From assembly GCF_023546765.1 (NCBI RefSeq), contig NZ_CP097484.1, positions 4,657,501-4,721,500 on the forward strand: DNA of 64,000 nt. Reading direction: 5' to 3'. A program made the translations under genes and the position numbers. Below are positions 15,644-24,566 of the stretch, one piece after another. The stretch is from Methylobacterium tardum (GTDB taxonomy: Bacteria > Pseudomonadota > Alphaproteobacteria > Rhizobiales > Beijerinckiaceae). Numbering within the stretch: position 1 is the stretch's first letter; the number at the start of each line of letters is the position of its first letter. The notes under the pieces were generated by a model. The model was not told the origin of the DNA. It did no database searches and saw nothing but the letters and a program-made list of their open reading frames with translations.

Positions 15644-17488
15644 TCACGCGGCATCCATCGCAGGCTCGTCCGCGAGACCCTCGGCCTGCAACTGCCACAT
15701 CTGCTCGAACAGGCCGCCCGCCTGCCGCAGCTCCCGGATCGTCCCGTCCTCGACGATCCGTCCCTCATCGATCACCAGGATGCGGTCGAAGGCCGTGAGC
15801 GTCGACAGGCGGTGCGCCACCGCGATCACCGTGCGGTCCCGCATGACCCTGACCACGGCGGCCTGGATCGCCATCTCGGTCTCGGTGTCGAGGGCCGAGG
15901 TCGCCTCGTCGAGGAGGAGGATCGGCGCCCGCTTCAGCAGCGCCCGGGCGATGCCGATCCGCTGGCGCTGGCCGCCCGAGAGGCGGGCGCCGCGTTCGCC
16001 CACGATCGTGTCGTAGCCGTCCGGCAGCCGGCGCACGAAACCGTCGCAGGCTGCGGCCCGCGCCGCCGCGACGATCGCCGCCTCGTCGGCGTCGGGCCGA
16101 CCGAAGCGAATGTTGTCGATCACTGACCGGTGCAGCAGGCCGATCTCCTGCGGCACCACCGCCAGGGCGTCCCGGAGCGAATCCTGGCGCACGGCCGCGA
16201 TCGGCTGCCCGTCGATCCGGATCTCCCCCGCATCCACGTCGTAGAGCCTCTGGAGCAGGTGCACGAGGGTGGACTTGCCCGCCCCCGAGGGACCGACGAT
16301 GCCGACCTTCTGGCCGGCCGGGATGGTGAGCGTGACCCCCGCGAGGGCGGGCCGGCCCGGCCCGTACGCGAAGCTGACGTCGATGAGCTCCACCGCGCCG
16401 CGTGCGGCCACGAGAGCCGGGGCGCCCGGGGCGTCCCGCACGGTGGATGGCTTGGCGATGACGGCGAGCGTCTCGCCGATGAACCCGAAATGCTGCGCGG
16501 CATCGACCAGCGAGAGCGCCATGTCCTTGGAGGAGTGCAGGATCCGGAGCGTCAGGCTCGCCACCAGGACGACGCTGCCGGCGCTGACCGCCCCGAGGCT
16601 CCACAGGCGCAGCGTCCAGCCCAGGATGCCAGCCGCGAGCATCCAGAGCACGACATCGTGGATGAGTCGCGCCTTCTCCAGGTAGAGCCAGCTGCGGCGC
16701 TGGGCCGCCGCCTCCTGGCGGAAGCCCGCCTCGAGCCGCGCGCGCTCGCGCTGCCGCGCCGAGAAGGCCTTCACGGTCCACATATGCGCGATCGTGTCGG
16801 CGAGGTCGCCCGCGATGGCGGCGGCCTCGCCCGAATAGGCCCGGTGGATCGGACGCCCGCGCGCGCCGAACCAGATCAGCCCGGCGGTGACCCCGAGGAT
16901 GAGGGCGACCAGCGCCAGGGTCAGGACCCCGTCGAGCGTCGCGAAGATGATCACCGCGCCCGCCACATCCACAACCGGCGGGATGATGCGCCAGACGAAG
17001 GTGTTGATCAGGGCCCCGAAATTGCCCGCCGTGGCGGTGATGCGCTGCCCCAGGGAGCCGGCGCGGTTCTCGGCGAAGTAGCGCATCGACTGGCCGCTCA
17101 GGTGGTCGAACAGCTCGATGCGCAGATCGACGCCGACCCCGACCGTGGCGCGGCAGGCGAGCCACCCGGTGAGCCGCGCCAGTGCCGCCTCGGCCGCGAT
17201 GAGGACCAGGAATAGGACCAGCGCCGACAGCACGGCACTGCCGAGCCCCGGCGGCCCCGCCAGGGCATCCACGAGGAGCTTCAACCCGTATTGCTGGCCG
17301 ACCCCGCAGGCCGCGGAGGTCACCACGAGCAGCAGGAGGGCGAGGAAGTGCCAGCGCCACAGCCGCATGTGGCTGAGGATGAAGCGTCCGCCGCTGCGCA
17401 GATGCGCGGCGGGCGCTTCATCCTCAGCCTCGACGCGGCCGGCGACCGCTGCCGTATCCGCCCCCGGTGTCGCCGCCTGCTGGATCAA
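15644..17488 (-). CDS. ABC exporter, fused membrane and ATPase domains (MsbA/NdvA-type)
   Basis: Half-transporter of 614 residues, working as a dimer. The N-terminal half has about six membrane helices (HFLALLLLVVTSAACGVG, ALVLFLVLIAAEAALARL and others). The C-terminal ATPase has Walker A GPSGAGKST (near 390), signature RLSGGQRQR, Walker B PILLLDEATSALD and H-loop VAHRLST. The start is a TTG overlapping the TGA of the upstream glycosidase gene, with AGGAG eight bases before it. Last gene of the operon 20765-15644, so it probably exports the glycan or glycolipid handled by that locus; a drug exporter is the alternative. Confidence 0.88.
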   Translation of the reverse strand: MIQQAATPGADTAAVAGRVEAEDEAPAAHLRSGGRFILSHMRLWRWHFLALLLLVVTSAACGVGQQYGLKLLVDALAGPPGLGSAVLSALVLFLVLIAAEAALARLTGWLACRATVGVGVDLRIELFDHLSGQSMRYFAENRAGSLGQRITATAGNFGALINTFVWRIIPPVVDVAGAVIIFATLDGVLTLALVALILGVTAGLIWFGARGRPIHRAYSGEAAAIAGDLADTIAHMWTVKAFSARQRERARLEAGFRQEAAAQRRSWLYLEKARLIHDVVLWMLAAGILGWTLRLWSLGAVSAGSVVLVASLTLRILHSSKDMALSLVDAAQHFGFIGETLAVIAKPSTVRDAPGAPALVAARGAVELIDVSFAYGPGRPALAGVTLTIPAGQKVGIVGPSGAGKSTLVHLLQRLYDVDAGEIRIDGQPIAAVRQDSLRDALAVVPQEIGLLHRSVIDNIRFGRPDADEAAIVAAARAAACDGFVRRLPDGYDTIVGERGARLSGGQRQRIGIARALLKRAPILLLDEATSALDTETEMAIQAAVVRVMRDRTVIAVAHRLSTLTAFDRILVIDEGRIVEDGTIRELRQAGGLFEQMWQLQAEGLADEPAMDAA

Positions 17489-18630
17489 GCCTCATCTCCT
17501 CGTGCCGCCGCGAACCGGACCGCCTGCTCGCGGAGTTCGGCGGCGAGCGGCTGATCGACCGGCCGGCGTCCCGCCACGTCCGCATCCGAGAACAGGCCGA
17601 CCGCGCAGGGTCGGTCGTTTTCCCAGCCGGGGTAATCGAGGACCGGGTAGAGGCAGATCCCGAGGACCGGGACGCCCTCCGCCTGGGCGGCGCGCACCTC
17701 GGCGCAGACGTAGTGCAGCCAGGCCGCCTTCGCGGTGCCCTCGGCCCCCGTCTCGGAGACGAGGAGCGGCCGGCGGTAGCGCGCGTAAGCCTCGGCGAGC
17801 ATCGCGCGAAACGGCCGGTAGGCGTGGTGGCCGAGGGGAATCGTGCCGCCGCCCTGGACCCACTGATTGTCCGGATAGAAATTGAGACCGACGAGATCGA
17901 GGGCGCCCGGATCGCCGCCGAGCTCGGGTGCGATCCGGCCGGTCATCATGTCGAGGGCCTCGTACTGGACCTCCCGATAGGCCGCCGCCGCGTCCCGGCT
18001 CGCGGCGTCGGGCCCGCCGACGACGTGGATGGCCGGCTCGGCGTGGAGGAAGCGTGCCGCCGGCTCGACCGCCAGCACGGCCCGGGTCGCGGCAAGCGCG
18101 GCGCGCACGAGTTGCCGCTTGAGGGCCGGACCCGCCCCGGTCGCGCACGGCCCGATCCGACCGACATCGCCGCCCGCCCAGGCCCAATAGGAGATCTCGT
18201 TGACGGTGCAGAGGAGCGGCGGCGCGCCCGAGACGTCTCGCACGAGCCGCGCCGCCGCGGCCGCGAAGGCGGCGAAGCGGTTGACGAAGGCCTCCGACCA
18301 GATGTCGAGATCGTCGGGCCAGCCGTAATGGCAGAGGTCCCAGATCACCGGCAGGCCGGCCTCGCGCGCCGCCTCCAGCATCGGCCGGGCGCTGGACCAG
18401 TCGTAGCGCCCGGGCGCGGTCTCGATCCGGTGCCAGCGGAAGCCGTCGCGGGCCGCCCCGATCCCGTGCGCGGCGAGCGCCCGGTAATCCGCGCGGGCGT
18501 GCCGGTCATGGCCAGTCGCCGCGATCAGGTCGAGGCGCCGCCCGTCGGCGCGGCGGTGGGCCGAGCACTCGAAGCCGGCGAGGAACAGGCTGCGGAACGG
18601 GGCCTCCGCCGGGCGCAGGGGATCGCTCAT
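17485..18630 (-). CDS. Clan GH-A glycoside hydrolase (GH1-like)
   Basis: Cytoplasmic glycosidase-like TIM-barrel protein of 381 residues. Two catalytic glutamates are in place: the acid/base in LCTVNEISYWAW and the nucleophile in LLVSETGAEG. Other barrel features include DGFRWHRIETAPGRYDW and LPVIWDLCHYGWPDDLD. No signal peptide is visible. The ATG overlaps the stop of the upstream fusion gene (ATGA), and its own stop overlaps the TTG of the ABC exporter, so the three are translationally coupled. Probably trims or remodels a glycan intermediate; sugar specificity cannot be told. Confidence 0.8.
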   Translation of the reverse strand: MSDPLRPAEAPFRSLFLAGFECSAHRRADGRRLDLIAATGHDRHARADYRALAAHGIGAARDGFRWHRIETAPGRYDWSSARPMLEAAREAGLPVIWDLCHYGWPDDLDIWSEAFVNRFAAFAAAAARLVRDVSGAPPLLCTVNEISYWAWAGGDVGRIGPCATGAGPALKRQLVRAALAATRAVLAVEPAARFLHAEPAIHVVGGPDAASRDAAAAYREVQYEALDMMTGRIAPELGGDPGALDLVGLNFYPDNQWVQGGGTIPLGHHAYRPFRAMLAEAYARYRRPLLVSETGAEGTAKAAWLHYVCAEVRAAQAEGVPVLGICLYPVLDYPGWENDRPCAVGLFSDADVAGRRPVDQPLAAELREQAVRFAAARGDEA

Positions 18631-20765
18631 TCCGCCGCCAGTCCCGAGAGGCGCAGCGGCCGCAGCACCGCCTCGGCGTAGCGGGCGATCGCGTCGTCCA
18701 GCGTCGGCATCACGGCACCGCGCCCGCTCGCGAGGGGGATGGGCGGCCCGGATCCGATGCCGCAGCACGGTTCCGTCCGAGGCTGGCCGGCGGCGGCGGC
18801 AAGGCGGCGGACGAAGTCCGGCCACGTCGTCCCGCCGGCATTGGCGAGGTGCCACAGGCCCGTCTCGCCGTCGATCAGGAGGTCGAGAGCGGCATGGACA
18901 AGGTCGGGCAGGTAGGTCGGCGCGATCAGCGCGGCCTTCCGGAACGACCAGGACCATCCCTCCGGCGGATCGAGAAGGAGCTGGAGCGCCATGTCCCGCT
19001 CGTCGCCCTGACCGAAGACCAGGCCGGTGCGGGCGATCAGCGCCCCCGGATGCGCCTCACGGACGCGGGCTTCCCGTTCCGCCGCGCTCCGCCCGAACAG
19101 GCTCGACGGGCGGACCGGGTCGGCCTCGGTCGGGGCGCCCTCCGTGCGGCCATCGAACACGAGGCCCGACGAGAAGGTCAGGAACGGCACGTCGGCCTGT
19201 CCGGAGAGGGCGGCCAGGCGCGTTCCCGCCCGGAAGTCCGACCAGAAGCTGCCGCCGGGGTAGCGGTGGGCGGTGGCGGCGGTCGGCAGGGTCGTCGGGT
19301 CGAGGACGGCCCAGATCTTCGCGTACGACAGCGCCGCCGGCAGCGCCGCCTCGCCGAGGATGATGGATTTCAATCCGCGGGCCGCGCAGATCTGCGCCAC
19401 GGCCTCGGCGTAGTGGCCAGCGTCCCGCAGCACCGCGATCGCGGCTTGGTCCGCTTCGCGGTCCTGGTAGACCGGCTCGGCCTCGTGGGGATCCGGCGCG
19501 TAGTAGCGTCCGGATCGCCGCCACCAGCCGGGTGCGGTCAGCACCGGATGACCGGTCTGCCCGGTCGCCGCCAGATCCCGCGCCGCGCGGCCGAGGGTCG
19601 TCAGCCGGGGCTGGGGGCTGCGGATGTCGAAGGCTCCGGGCTCGTAGTCGCTGGCCCGCCTGAGGAGCAGCGAGTTCCAGTCGACAGCGCCGAACAGCGA
19701 CCACAGGGTGACGGCCGCCACCGGCACATGGTCGGCGCGCAGGTCCAGGGCAGCCTGCCACACCTCGGCGAACCAGCGCAGCTGGTCGTCGCGGCTGCAG
19801 CCGTGATGCACCTCGGTGACGGCGAGGCTTTGCCGATAGCGCTCCCAGACTTCCTTGAGGCGCGCCTTCGGCCCGGTCTGGTCCGCGAGGTGGCGCATTC
19901 GCACCGCTTCGACGTCGGCATACCGGTGCCGCCCGTTTCCGCCGCGCAGCGGCTTCGGATAGGCCCGGACCCGCTCGTCCAGGTAGCGCTCGCTCGTGAG
20001 GTAATGGTTGGCCCCAATGACGGCCGGGCACGCGTCCCCCGTCAGGAAATCCTCGAGATCCGCCTGGCTCACACCGTGCGCGAGGCAGCGGCCGAACCAC
20101 GGGTGGGCCCGGCCCACGCGGCCGCAGAGCAGGTCGAGGCTGAGCCAGCGCCGCTCGTTCTCGTAGGCCGCCTGATCGGCGAGCGCCGGGGTGCTGAAGG
20201 TTTTCCCGATATCCTCGGTCTGGATGAGCTGCGCCCCCGGGGTCACCGTCCGGATCGCACGCATCGCCTGCAGGACGGCGCGGCACTGGGTGACCACCAT
20301 CCGCAGGAAGTCGCCTTCCGAGCGGCGGTGCGGATACCAATGGCCGTAGAGCCCGGCGAACCGGGCCGTGGTCAGCGGCTCGTTGACCGGCGTGAACCGG
20401 TCGATCCACGGATAGCGCGCCGCCACCTGACGGGCGTACCGGGCGAGCCGCGTCGGGAAGGCCGGATCGGCCAGGCTCGTGTAGCGCGGGCCGCTGCCAT
20501 GGTGCACGAGGCCCGCGATCACCCGGATCCCGAGCCGGTGTAGGCGCGGCAGGCGCGCGTCGTGCCACGACCAGTCGAGGCTCTCCGGGTCCGCGGGGGC
20601 GACGTGCTCCCAGAGGATCGGGTAGCGCACCGTCCTGATCCCGAGTCCCGCGATGGCGTCGAGATCCGCGATCCGATCACGGTGCCCCGTCTCGGCCAGC
20701 TGGTCACGATAGGTGCCCCGGATGCGCACGACACTGCATTCCACGCCACCCCAGAGCTCCAGCAT
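18627..20765 (-). CDS. GH1-like glycosidase fused to an RmlD-like SDR domain with lost catalytic residues
   Basis: Two-domain protein of 712 residues. Residues about 1-385 are a GH1-type barrel with acid/base Glu in TPVNEPLTTARF and probable nucleophile Glu in SLAVTEVHHGCSRD. Residues about 440-712 resemble dTDP-4-dehydrorhamnose reductase (FLTFSSGLVFDGR, LIARTGLVFGQGD, APTYLPDLVHAALDLLIDGE, GLWHLANAGGTTWPDFV). The SDR Tyr-xxx-Lys motif, expected as YGRSK in such proteins, reads FGRSA here, and no GxxGxxG nucleotide loop is visible at the domain start. The domain is thus probably a non-catalytic sugar-nucleotide-like module. First gene of the operon with a second glycosidase and an ABC exporter. 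Confidence 0.82.
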   Translation of the reverse strand: MLELWGGVECSVVRIRGTYRDQLAETGHRDRIADLDAIAGLGIRTVRYPILWEHVAPADPESLDWSWHDARLPRLHRLGIRVIAGLVHHGSGPRYTSLADPAFPTRLARYARQVAARYPWIDRFTPVNEPLTTARFAGLYGHWYPHRRSEGDFLRMVVTQCRAVLQAMRAIRTVTPGAQLIQTEDIGKTFSTPALADQAAYENERRWLSLDLLCGRVGRAHPWFGRCLAHGVSQADLEDFLTGDACPAVIGANHYLTSERYLDERVRAYPKPLRGGNGRHRYADVEAVRMRHLADQTGPKARLKEVWERYRQSLAVTEVHHGCSRDDQLRWFAEVWQAALDLRADHVPVAAVTLWSLFGAVDWNSLLLRRASDYEPGAFDIRSPQPRLTTLGRAARDLAATGQTGHPVLTAPGWWRRSGRYYAPDPHEAEPVYQDREADQAAIAVLRDAGHYAEAVAQICAARGLKSIILGEAALPAALSYAKIWAVLDPTTLPTAATAHRYPGGSFWSDFRAGTRLAALSGQADVPFLTFSSGLVFDGRTEGAPTEADPVRPSSLFGRSAAEREARVREAHPGALIARTGLVFGQGDERDMALQLLLDPPEGWSWSFRKAALIAPTYLPDLVHAALDLLIDGETGLWHLANAGGTTWPDFVRRLAAAAGQPRTEPCCGIGSGPPIPLASGRGAVMPTLDDAIARYAEAVLRPLRLSGLAAE

Positions 20766-20960
20766 CGCGTCGACTCTCGCGCGGGATCCGGCCCGTACGC
20801 TGTGAGAAGACCCGAGGCGGGGCGAAAAGTTTCCTGTCCTGCGGCGGCCCGGGCACGTCCTATCACAGGTTATCGCACACCCCCGTGCGGCACACTCGAA
20901 ATTAAACTCAGATTAGCAACATGAATTACTCAGAACCTCGAAAAATAATTACACCCTTGC

Positions 20961-20991
20961 CGAACAACCGGTGCCTTGCCGGAATTGTTCG
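20961..20991. promoter_or_regulatory. Inverted repeat upstream of the glycosyltransferase gene
   Basis: CGAACAA at 20961-20967 pairs with TTGTTCG at 20985-20991, and inner CCGG pairs with CCGG with a two-base offset. It sits about 35 bases before the GTG at 21025, within the AT-rich divergent region 20766-21024. It is a plausible operator or leader hairpin; no factor is known. Confidence 0.4.
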
Positions 20992-21024
20992 ACTGTTCGT
21001 AGTGTACAGAACAGGGGTGATGGT

Positions 21025-22272
21025 GTGAGCGGAACCCGTGTCTCAGAGGGCCGTGCCGCTGCCGTGACATTCTCCCGAGATCCGGATCGGCCACACACCG
21101 GAACCGGCGCGGTCGGGTCGCCGAGACCGCTTCTCGTCTGCTTCTCGCACCTGCGCTGGGGCTTCGTCTGGCAGCGTCCGCAGCATCTCCTCGTCCGCGC
21201 GGCGCAGTCCTTCGACGTCATCTTCATCGAAGAGCCGGTGTTCGAGGCGGAGGACAATGCCGACCGGCTCGAAATTCAGGAGGCCGCCCCCGGTGTCGTC
21301 GTGGCCGTTCCGGTCCTGTCTCCGGCCCAGGCCTACCGGGCCGACCGCCTGCAGGCGGATCTGATCCGGGATTACCTGCGCGGTCGCCCAGGCGCGCGGC
21401 AGGTCTTCTGGTATTACACGCCGGCGGCGGTCAGCATCTCGGCGGATCTTCCGCGCGACCTCACGATCTACGACAATATGGACGAGCTCTCGGCGTTCCA
21501 GGGCGCGTCCCCGGAGCTGATTGCGCAGGAGGCGGATCTCCTCGATCAGGCCGACCTCGTCTTTACGGGCGGCCGGAGCCTCTACGAGGCCAAGCGCGAT
21601 CGGCACGATGCGCTGCACTGCTTCCCCTCCTCGGTCGACGCCGCGCATTTCTACCGCGCCCGAGAGACGGGATCGCCTGATCCGGAGGACCAGGCCGCGA
21701 TCCCGCACCCGCGCCTCGGCTTCTTCGGCGTCATCGACGAGCGGCTGGACCGGGAACTGCTGGCCGCCGTCGCCGATCAGCGGCCGGACTGGCACTTCGT
21801 CATGATCGGACCCGTGGTGAAGATCGATCCCGCGAGTCTGCCGCAGCGCGCTAACATCCACTGGCTCGGCCCGAAATCCTACGCGGCGCTTCCCGACTAC
21901 CTCCGGCACTGGGATCTCGGCTTCATGCCCTTCGCGCAGAACGAGGCGACGCGCTTCATCAGCCCGACCAAGACCCCCGAATTCCTGGCGGCCGGGCTGC
22001 AGGTCGTCTCGACGCCCATCGTCGATGTGGTGCGGGATTACGGCGAGGCCGGTCTCGTCGCGGTCTCGGATACCCCGAGCGGCATCGTGCTGTCGGCCGA
22101 GGCGCTGTTCGCCGGACAGAAGGAGTCCTGGCGCGAACGGGTCGACCGGCGCCTCGCCAGCAGTTCCTGGGACGGGACCTGGCAGGCGATGCACGACCTC
22201 ATCCGCGCGCGCCTGCAGAGCCCCGCGCCCGAGGCGCTCGACCTCCTGCCGCAAGACGCTCCCCCGGTCTGA
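21025..22272 (+). CDS. Glycosyltransferase family 1-like protein
   Basis: Protein of 415 residues with a GT-B layout. The N-terminal lobe includes LLVCFSHLRWGFVWQRPQHLL, typical of glycosyltransferases encoded beside Glf. The acceptor/linker region has DLTIYDNMDELSAFQGAS, and the C-terminal donor lobe has HPRLGFFGVIDERLDRELL, FVMIGPVVKIDPASLP and ISPTKTPEFLAAGLQVVSTPI with the E-x7-E-like donor region. The start is taken as the GTG at 21025, with AGGGG seven bases before it. UDP-galactopyranose mutase follows 28 bases later, suggesting a role in a galactofuranose-containing glycan. Confidence 0.85.
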   Translation: MSGTRVSEGRAAAVTFSRDPDRPHTGTGAVGSPRPLLVCFSHLRWGFVWQRPQHLLVRAAQSFDVIFIEEPVFEAEDNADRLEIQEAAPGVVVAVPVLSPAQAYRADRLQADLIRDYLRGRPGARQVFWYYTPAAVSISADLPRDLTIYDNMDELSAFQGASPELIAQEADLLDQADLVFTGGRSLYEAKRDRHDALHCFPSSVDAAHFYRARETGSPDPEDQAAIPHPRLGFFGVIDERLDRELLAAVADQRPDWHFVMIGPVVKIDPASLPQRANIHWLGPKSYAALPDYLRHWDLGFMPFAQNEATRFISPTKTPEFLAAGLQVVSTPIVDVVRDYGEAGLVAVSDTPSGIVLSAEALFAGQKESWRERVDRRLASSSWDGTWQAMHDLIRARLQSPAPEALDLLPQDAPPV

Positions 22273-22300
22273 TGCTTTCGCGAACTGGAGGTCGAGCGCC

Positions 22301-23464
22301 ATGTACGACTGGCTGATCGTCGGCGCCGGCTTTGCCGGCAGCGTCCTGGCCGAGCGCCTGGCAAGCCAGCGCGGCGAACGGGTCCTGGTGGTGGACCGCC
22401 GCAACCATATCGGCGGCAATGCCTACGACCGGCTGGACGAGGCGGGGCTGCTCATCCACCAGTACGGGCCGCACATCTTCCACACCAACGCGGACATGAT
22501 CGTCGCGTATCTGTCCCAGTTCACCACGTGGCGTCCCTACGAGCACCGGGTGCTCGCGATGGTCGACGGCATGCTCGTGCCGATTCCGATCAATCTCGAC
22601 ACGATCAACCGTCTCTACGGCCTGTCGCTGACCCCGGAGGAGCTCGCCCCCTGGTTCGCCGCCCGCGCCGAGCCGGTCCCGGAGATCCGGACCTCCGAGG
22701 ACGTGGTGGTCTCGACCGTCGGGCGGGAACTCTACGAGAAGTTCTTCCGCGGCTACACGCGCAAGCAATGGGGCATGGACCCGTCGGAACTCGACCGGCA
22801 GGTCACGGCGCGGGTGCCGACACGGACGAACCGCGACGACCGCTATTTCACCGACACGTTCCAGGCCATGCCGGCGGAGGGCTATACCCGGATGTTCGAG
22901 CGGATGCTTGCGCATCCGAAGATCCACGTGATGACCAATGCCGAGTTCCGCGACGTCCGCGACGTCATCCCGCATCGGAGGCTGATCTATACCGGGCCGA
23001 TCGACGCGTATTTCGACTGCCGGTTCGGGCGACTGCCCTACCGCAGCCTCCGGTTCGTCCACACCACCCGGGACGTCGCTCGTCACCAGCCGGTGGCGGT
23101 GGTGAACTATCCGCAGACCGAGGCCTATACGCGGATCACCGAGTACAAGCATCTCACCGGGCAAGAGCACGCGAAGACGTCGCTGACGTTCGAGTATCCG
23201 AGCGCCGAGGGCGATCCGTACTACCCGATCCCGCGACCCGAGAACCAAGCCCTGTTCAAGCGTTACGAGCGTCTGGCGCTTGCCGAGCGGAACGTGTGGT
23301 TCGTGGGGCGGCTGGCGACCTACCGCTACTACAACATGGACCAGATCGTCGGGCAGGCGCTCGCCACCTTCCGGCGGATCGATGCCCAGCTGGGGCACCC
23401 CGCCTCCGGCCCGGTGCGGCCGACGGCCCCGGGCTTCGGCGACCATCCGGCCGTGCAGGTCTAG
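22301..23464 (+). CDS. glf: UDP-galactopyranose mutase
   Basis: Flavoenzyme of 387 residues that converts UDP-galactopyranose to UDP-galactofuranose. The N-terminal FAD-binding fold is clear (VGAGFAGSVLAERLA), followed by NHIGGNAYD, QYGPHIFHTN, GYTRKQWGMDPSEL, VPTRTNRDDRYFTDTFQAMP, TEYKHLTGQ and the C-terminal FVGRLATYRYYNMDQ, all conserved in this enzyme. CTGGAG lies before the ATG. Forms a two-gene unit with the glycosyltransferase upstream, divergent from the glycosidase/exporter operon. Confidence 0.97.
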   Translation: MYDWLIVGAGFAGSVLAERLASQRGERVLVVDRRNHIGGNAYDRLDEAGLLIHQYGPHIFHTNADMIVAYLSQFTTWRPYEHRVLAMVDGMLVPIPINLDTINRLYGLSLTPEELAPWFAARAEPVPEIRTSEDVVVSTVGRELYEKFFRGYTRKQWGMDPSELDRQVTARVPTRTNRDDRYFTDTFQAMPAEGYTRMFERMLAHPKIHVMTNAEFRDVRDVIPHRRLIYTGPIDAYFDCRFGRLPYRSLRFVHTTRDVARHQPVAVVNYPQTEAYTRITEYKHLTGQEHAKTSLTFEYPSAEGDPYYPIPRPENQALFKRYERLALAERNVWFVGRLATYRYYNMDQIVGQALATFRRIDAQLGHPASGPVRPTAPGFGDHPAVQV

Positions 23465-23477
23465 AGCCGGCGATGGT

Positions 23478-23499
23478 CAGGGCGGAAACCCGCGCCCTG
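23478..23499 (+). terminator. Hairpin after glf, possible terminator
   Basis: CAGGGCG and CGCCCTG, seven-base perfect arms with an eight-base loop, start 14 bases after the glf stop. There is no following T-run, so intrinsic termination is uncertain. Confidence 0.3.
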
Positions 23500-23582
23500 C
23501 CAGCTCGGTCGTCAGGCGACCGGGTTCGGGCGCGGCCAGAGCCGGCGCCTGGCTGCACCTGCAGCCGTGTCGCGCGGCCCGC

Positions 23583-23681
23583 TCAGAACGCGCGGTTGCG
23601 CGCCGGATGCGGATTGCCGTAGCGGCGGCGCAGGTAGGACACGACCTTCGGCAGAAGGAAGGCGATCAGGATCTTGCGCAT
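23583..23681 (-). CDS. Possible 32-residue basic amphipathic peptide
   Basis: ORF reading MRKILIAFLLPKVVSYLRRR followed by 12 more residues. It has a short hydrophobic N-terminal segment and a strongly basic C-terminal half, a protein-like pattern. The ribosome binding site is weak (GAGCC). It lies between glf and xthA on the xthA strand. Probably a small membrane-associated protein; no family recognised. Confidence 0.45.
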   Translation of the reverse strand: MRKILIAFLLPKVVSYLRRRYGNPHPARNRAF

Positions 23682-23756
23682 CGGGGCTGGCTCGCATCGC
23701 GGGTTCGTGAGCGGGCAATGCTCCGGATGCAGCGCGGTTCCGGGCGGGGCGCAGGA

Positions 23757-24566
23757 TCAGAGATCCAGCGTCAGGGTCACCGGCGCGTGGTCGGACGGGC
23801 GCTCCCAGGCGCGGGCCTCGCGCAGCACCTCAACCTTGCGGACCGTCCCGGCCAAGTCCGGTGACACCCAGAGATGGTCGAGGCGCCGCCCCTTGTTGGC
23901 GACCGCCCAGTCGGGGGAGCGGTAGCTCCACCACGTGTAGATCTTCTCCGGCTCCGGCGTGAGGTGGCGCGCCGTGTCGATCCAGCCCGCCTCCCCGCGC
24001 AGGATCTCGAGCGCCTCCGTCTCCGCGGGGGTGTGGCTCACCACGTCGAGGAGCTGCTTGTGCGACCAGACATCGTGCTCCAGCGGCGCGACGTTGAGGT
24101 CGCCCATCAGGATCGCCGGTCCGGAGACGCGCTTGCCGCCCCAGGCGCGCAGCTCGGCCAGGAAGTCGAGCTTGTGAGCGAATTTCGGGTTGAGGTCGCG
24201 GTCCGGCACGTCGCCGCCGGCCGGCACGTAGAAATCGTGCAGCACGATGCCCGAGGCCACCCCCGCCTCCGGCCCGAGCACCGCCGAGATGTGGCGGGCG
24301 TCCGCCCGCTCGCAGAAGCCCATCACGCTGCGGGTGTGCAGGGGGAAGCGCGAGAGGATCGCGACGCCGTTGTAGCCCTTCTGGCCGGCGAACATCACGT
24401 GCTCGTAGCCGGAGCCGCGCAGGGCCTTCAGCGGGAAGGCGTCGTCCGGGCACTTGGTCTCCTGGAGGCAGAGCACGTCCGGCTTGTGCTCGGCGAGGAA
24501 GCGCAGCACCAAGTCGATACGCAGGCGCACCGAGTTGATGTTCCAGGTGGTGACGGTGAGTTGCAC
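23757..24566 (-). CDS. xthA: Exodeoxyribonuclease III
   Basis: AP endonuclease / 3'-5' exonuclease of base-excision repair, 269 residues. Conserved endonuclease/exonuclease/phosphatase motifs are present: TTWNINSVRLR (Asn), CLQETKCPD (metal-binding Glu), FYVPAGG (Tyr), ILMGDLNVAPLEHDVW (Asp and Asn), RRLDHLWVSPDL, and C-terminal PSDHAPVTL (Asp-His). Full length for the family. It is on the same strand as lolA and ftsK, with a plus-strand acyltransferase gene in between. Confidence 0.96.
   Translation of the reverse strand: MQLTVTTWNINSVRLRIDLVLRFLAEHKPDVLCLQETKCPDDAFPLKALRGSGYEHVMFAGQKGYNGVAILSRFPLHTRSVMGFCERADARHISAVLGPEAGVASGIVLHDFYVPAGGDVPDRDLNPKFAHKLDFLAELRAWGGKRVSGPAILMGDLNVAPLEHDVWSHKQLLDVVSHTPAETEALEILRGEAGWIDTARHLTPEPEKIYTWWSYRSPDWAVANKGRRLDHLWVSPDLAGTVRKVEVLREARAWERPSDHAPVTLTLDL

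Noticed and set aside
15765-17360. 531-codon frame overlapping the ABC exporter in another frame
   Set aside because: Arg/Gly/Ala-rich with no motifs, while the chosen frame has Walker A, signature and Walker B.
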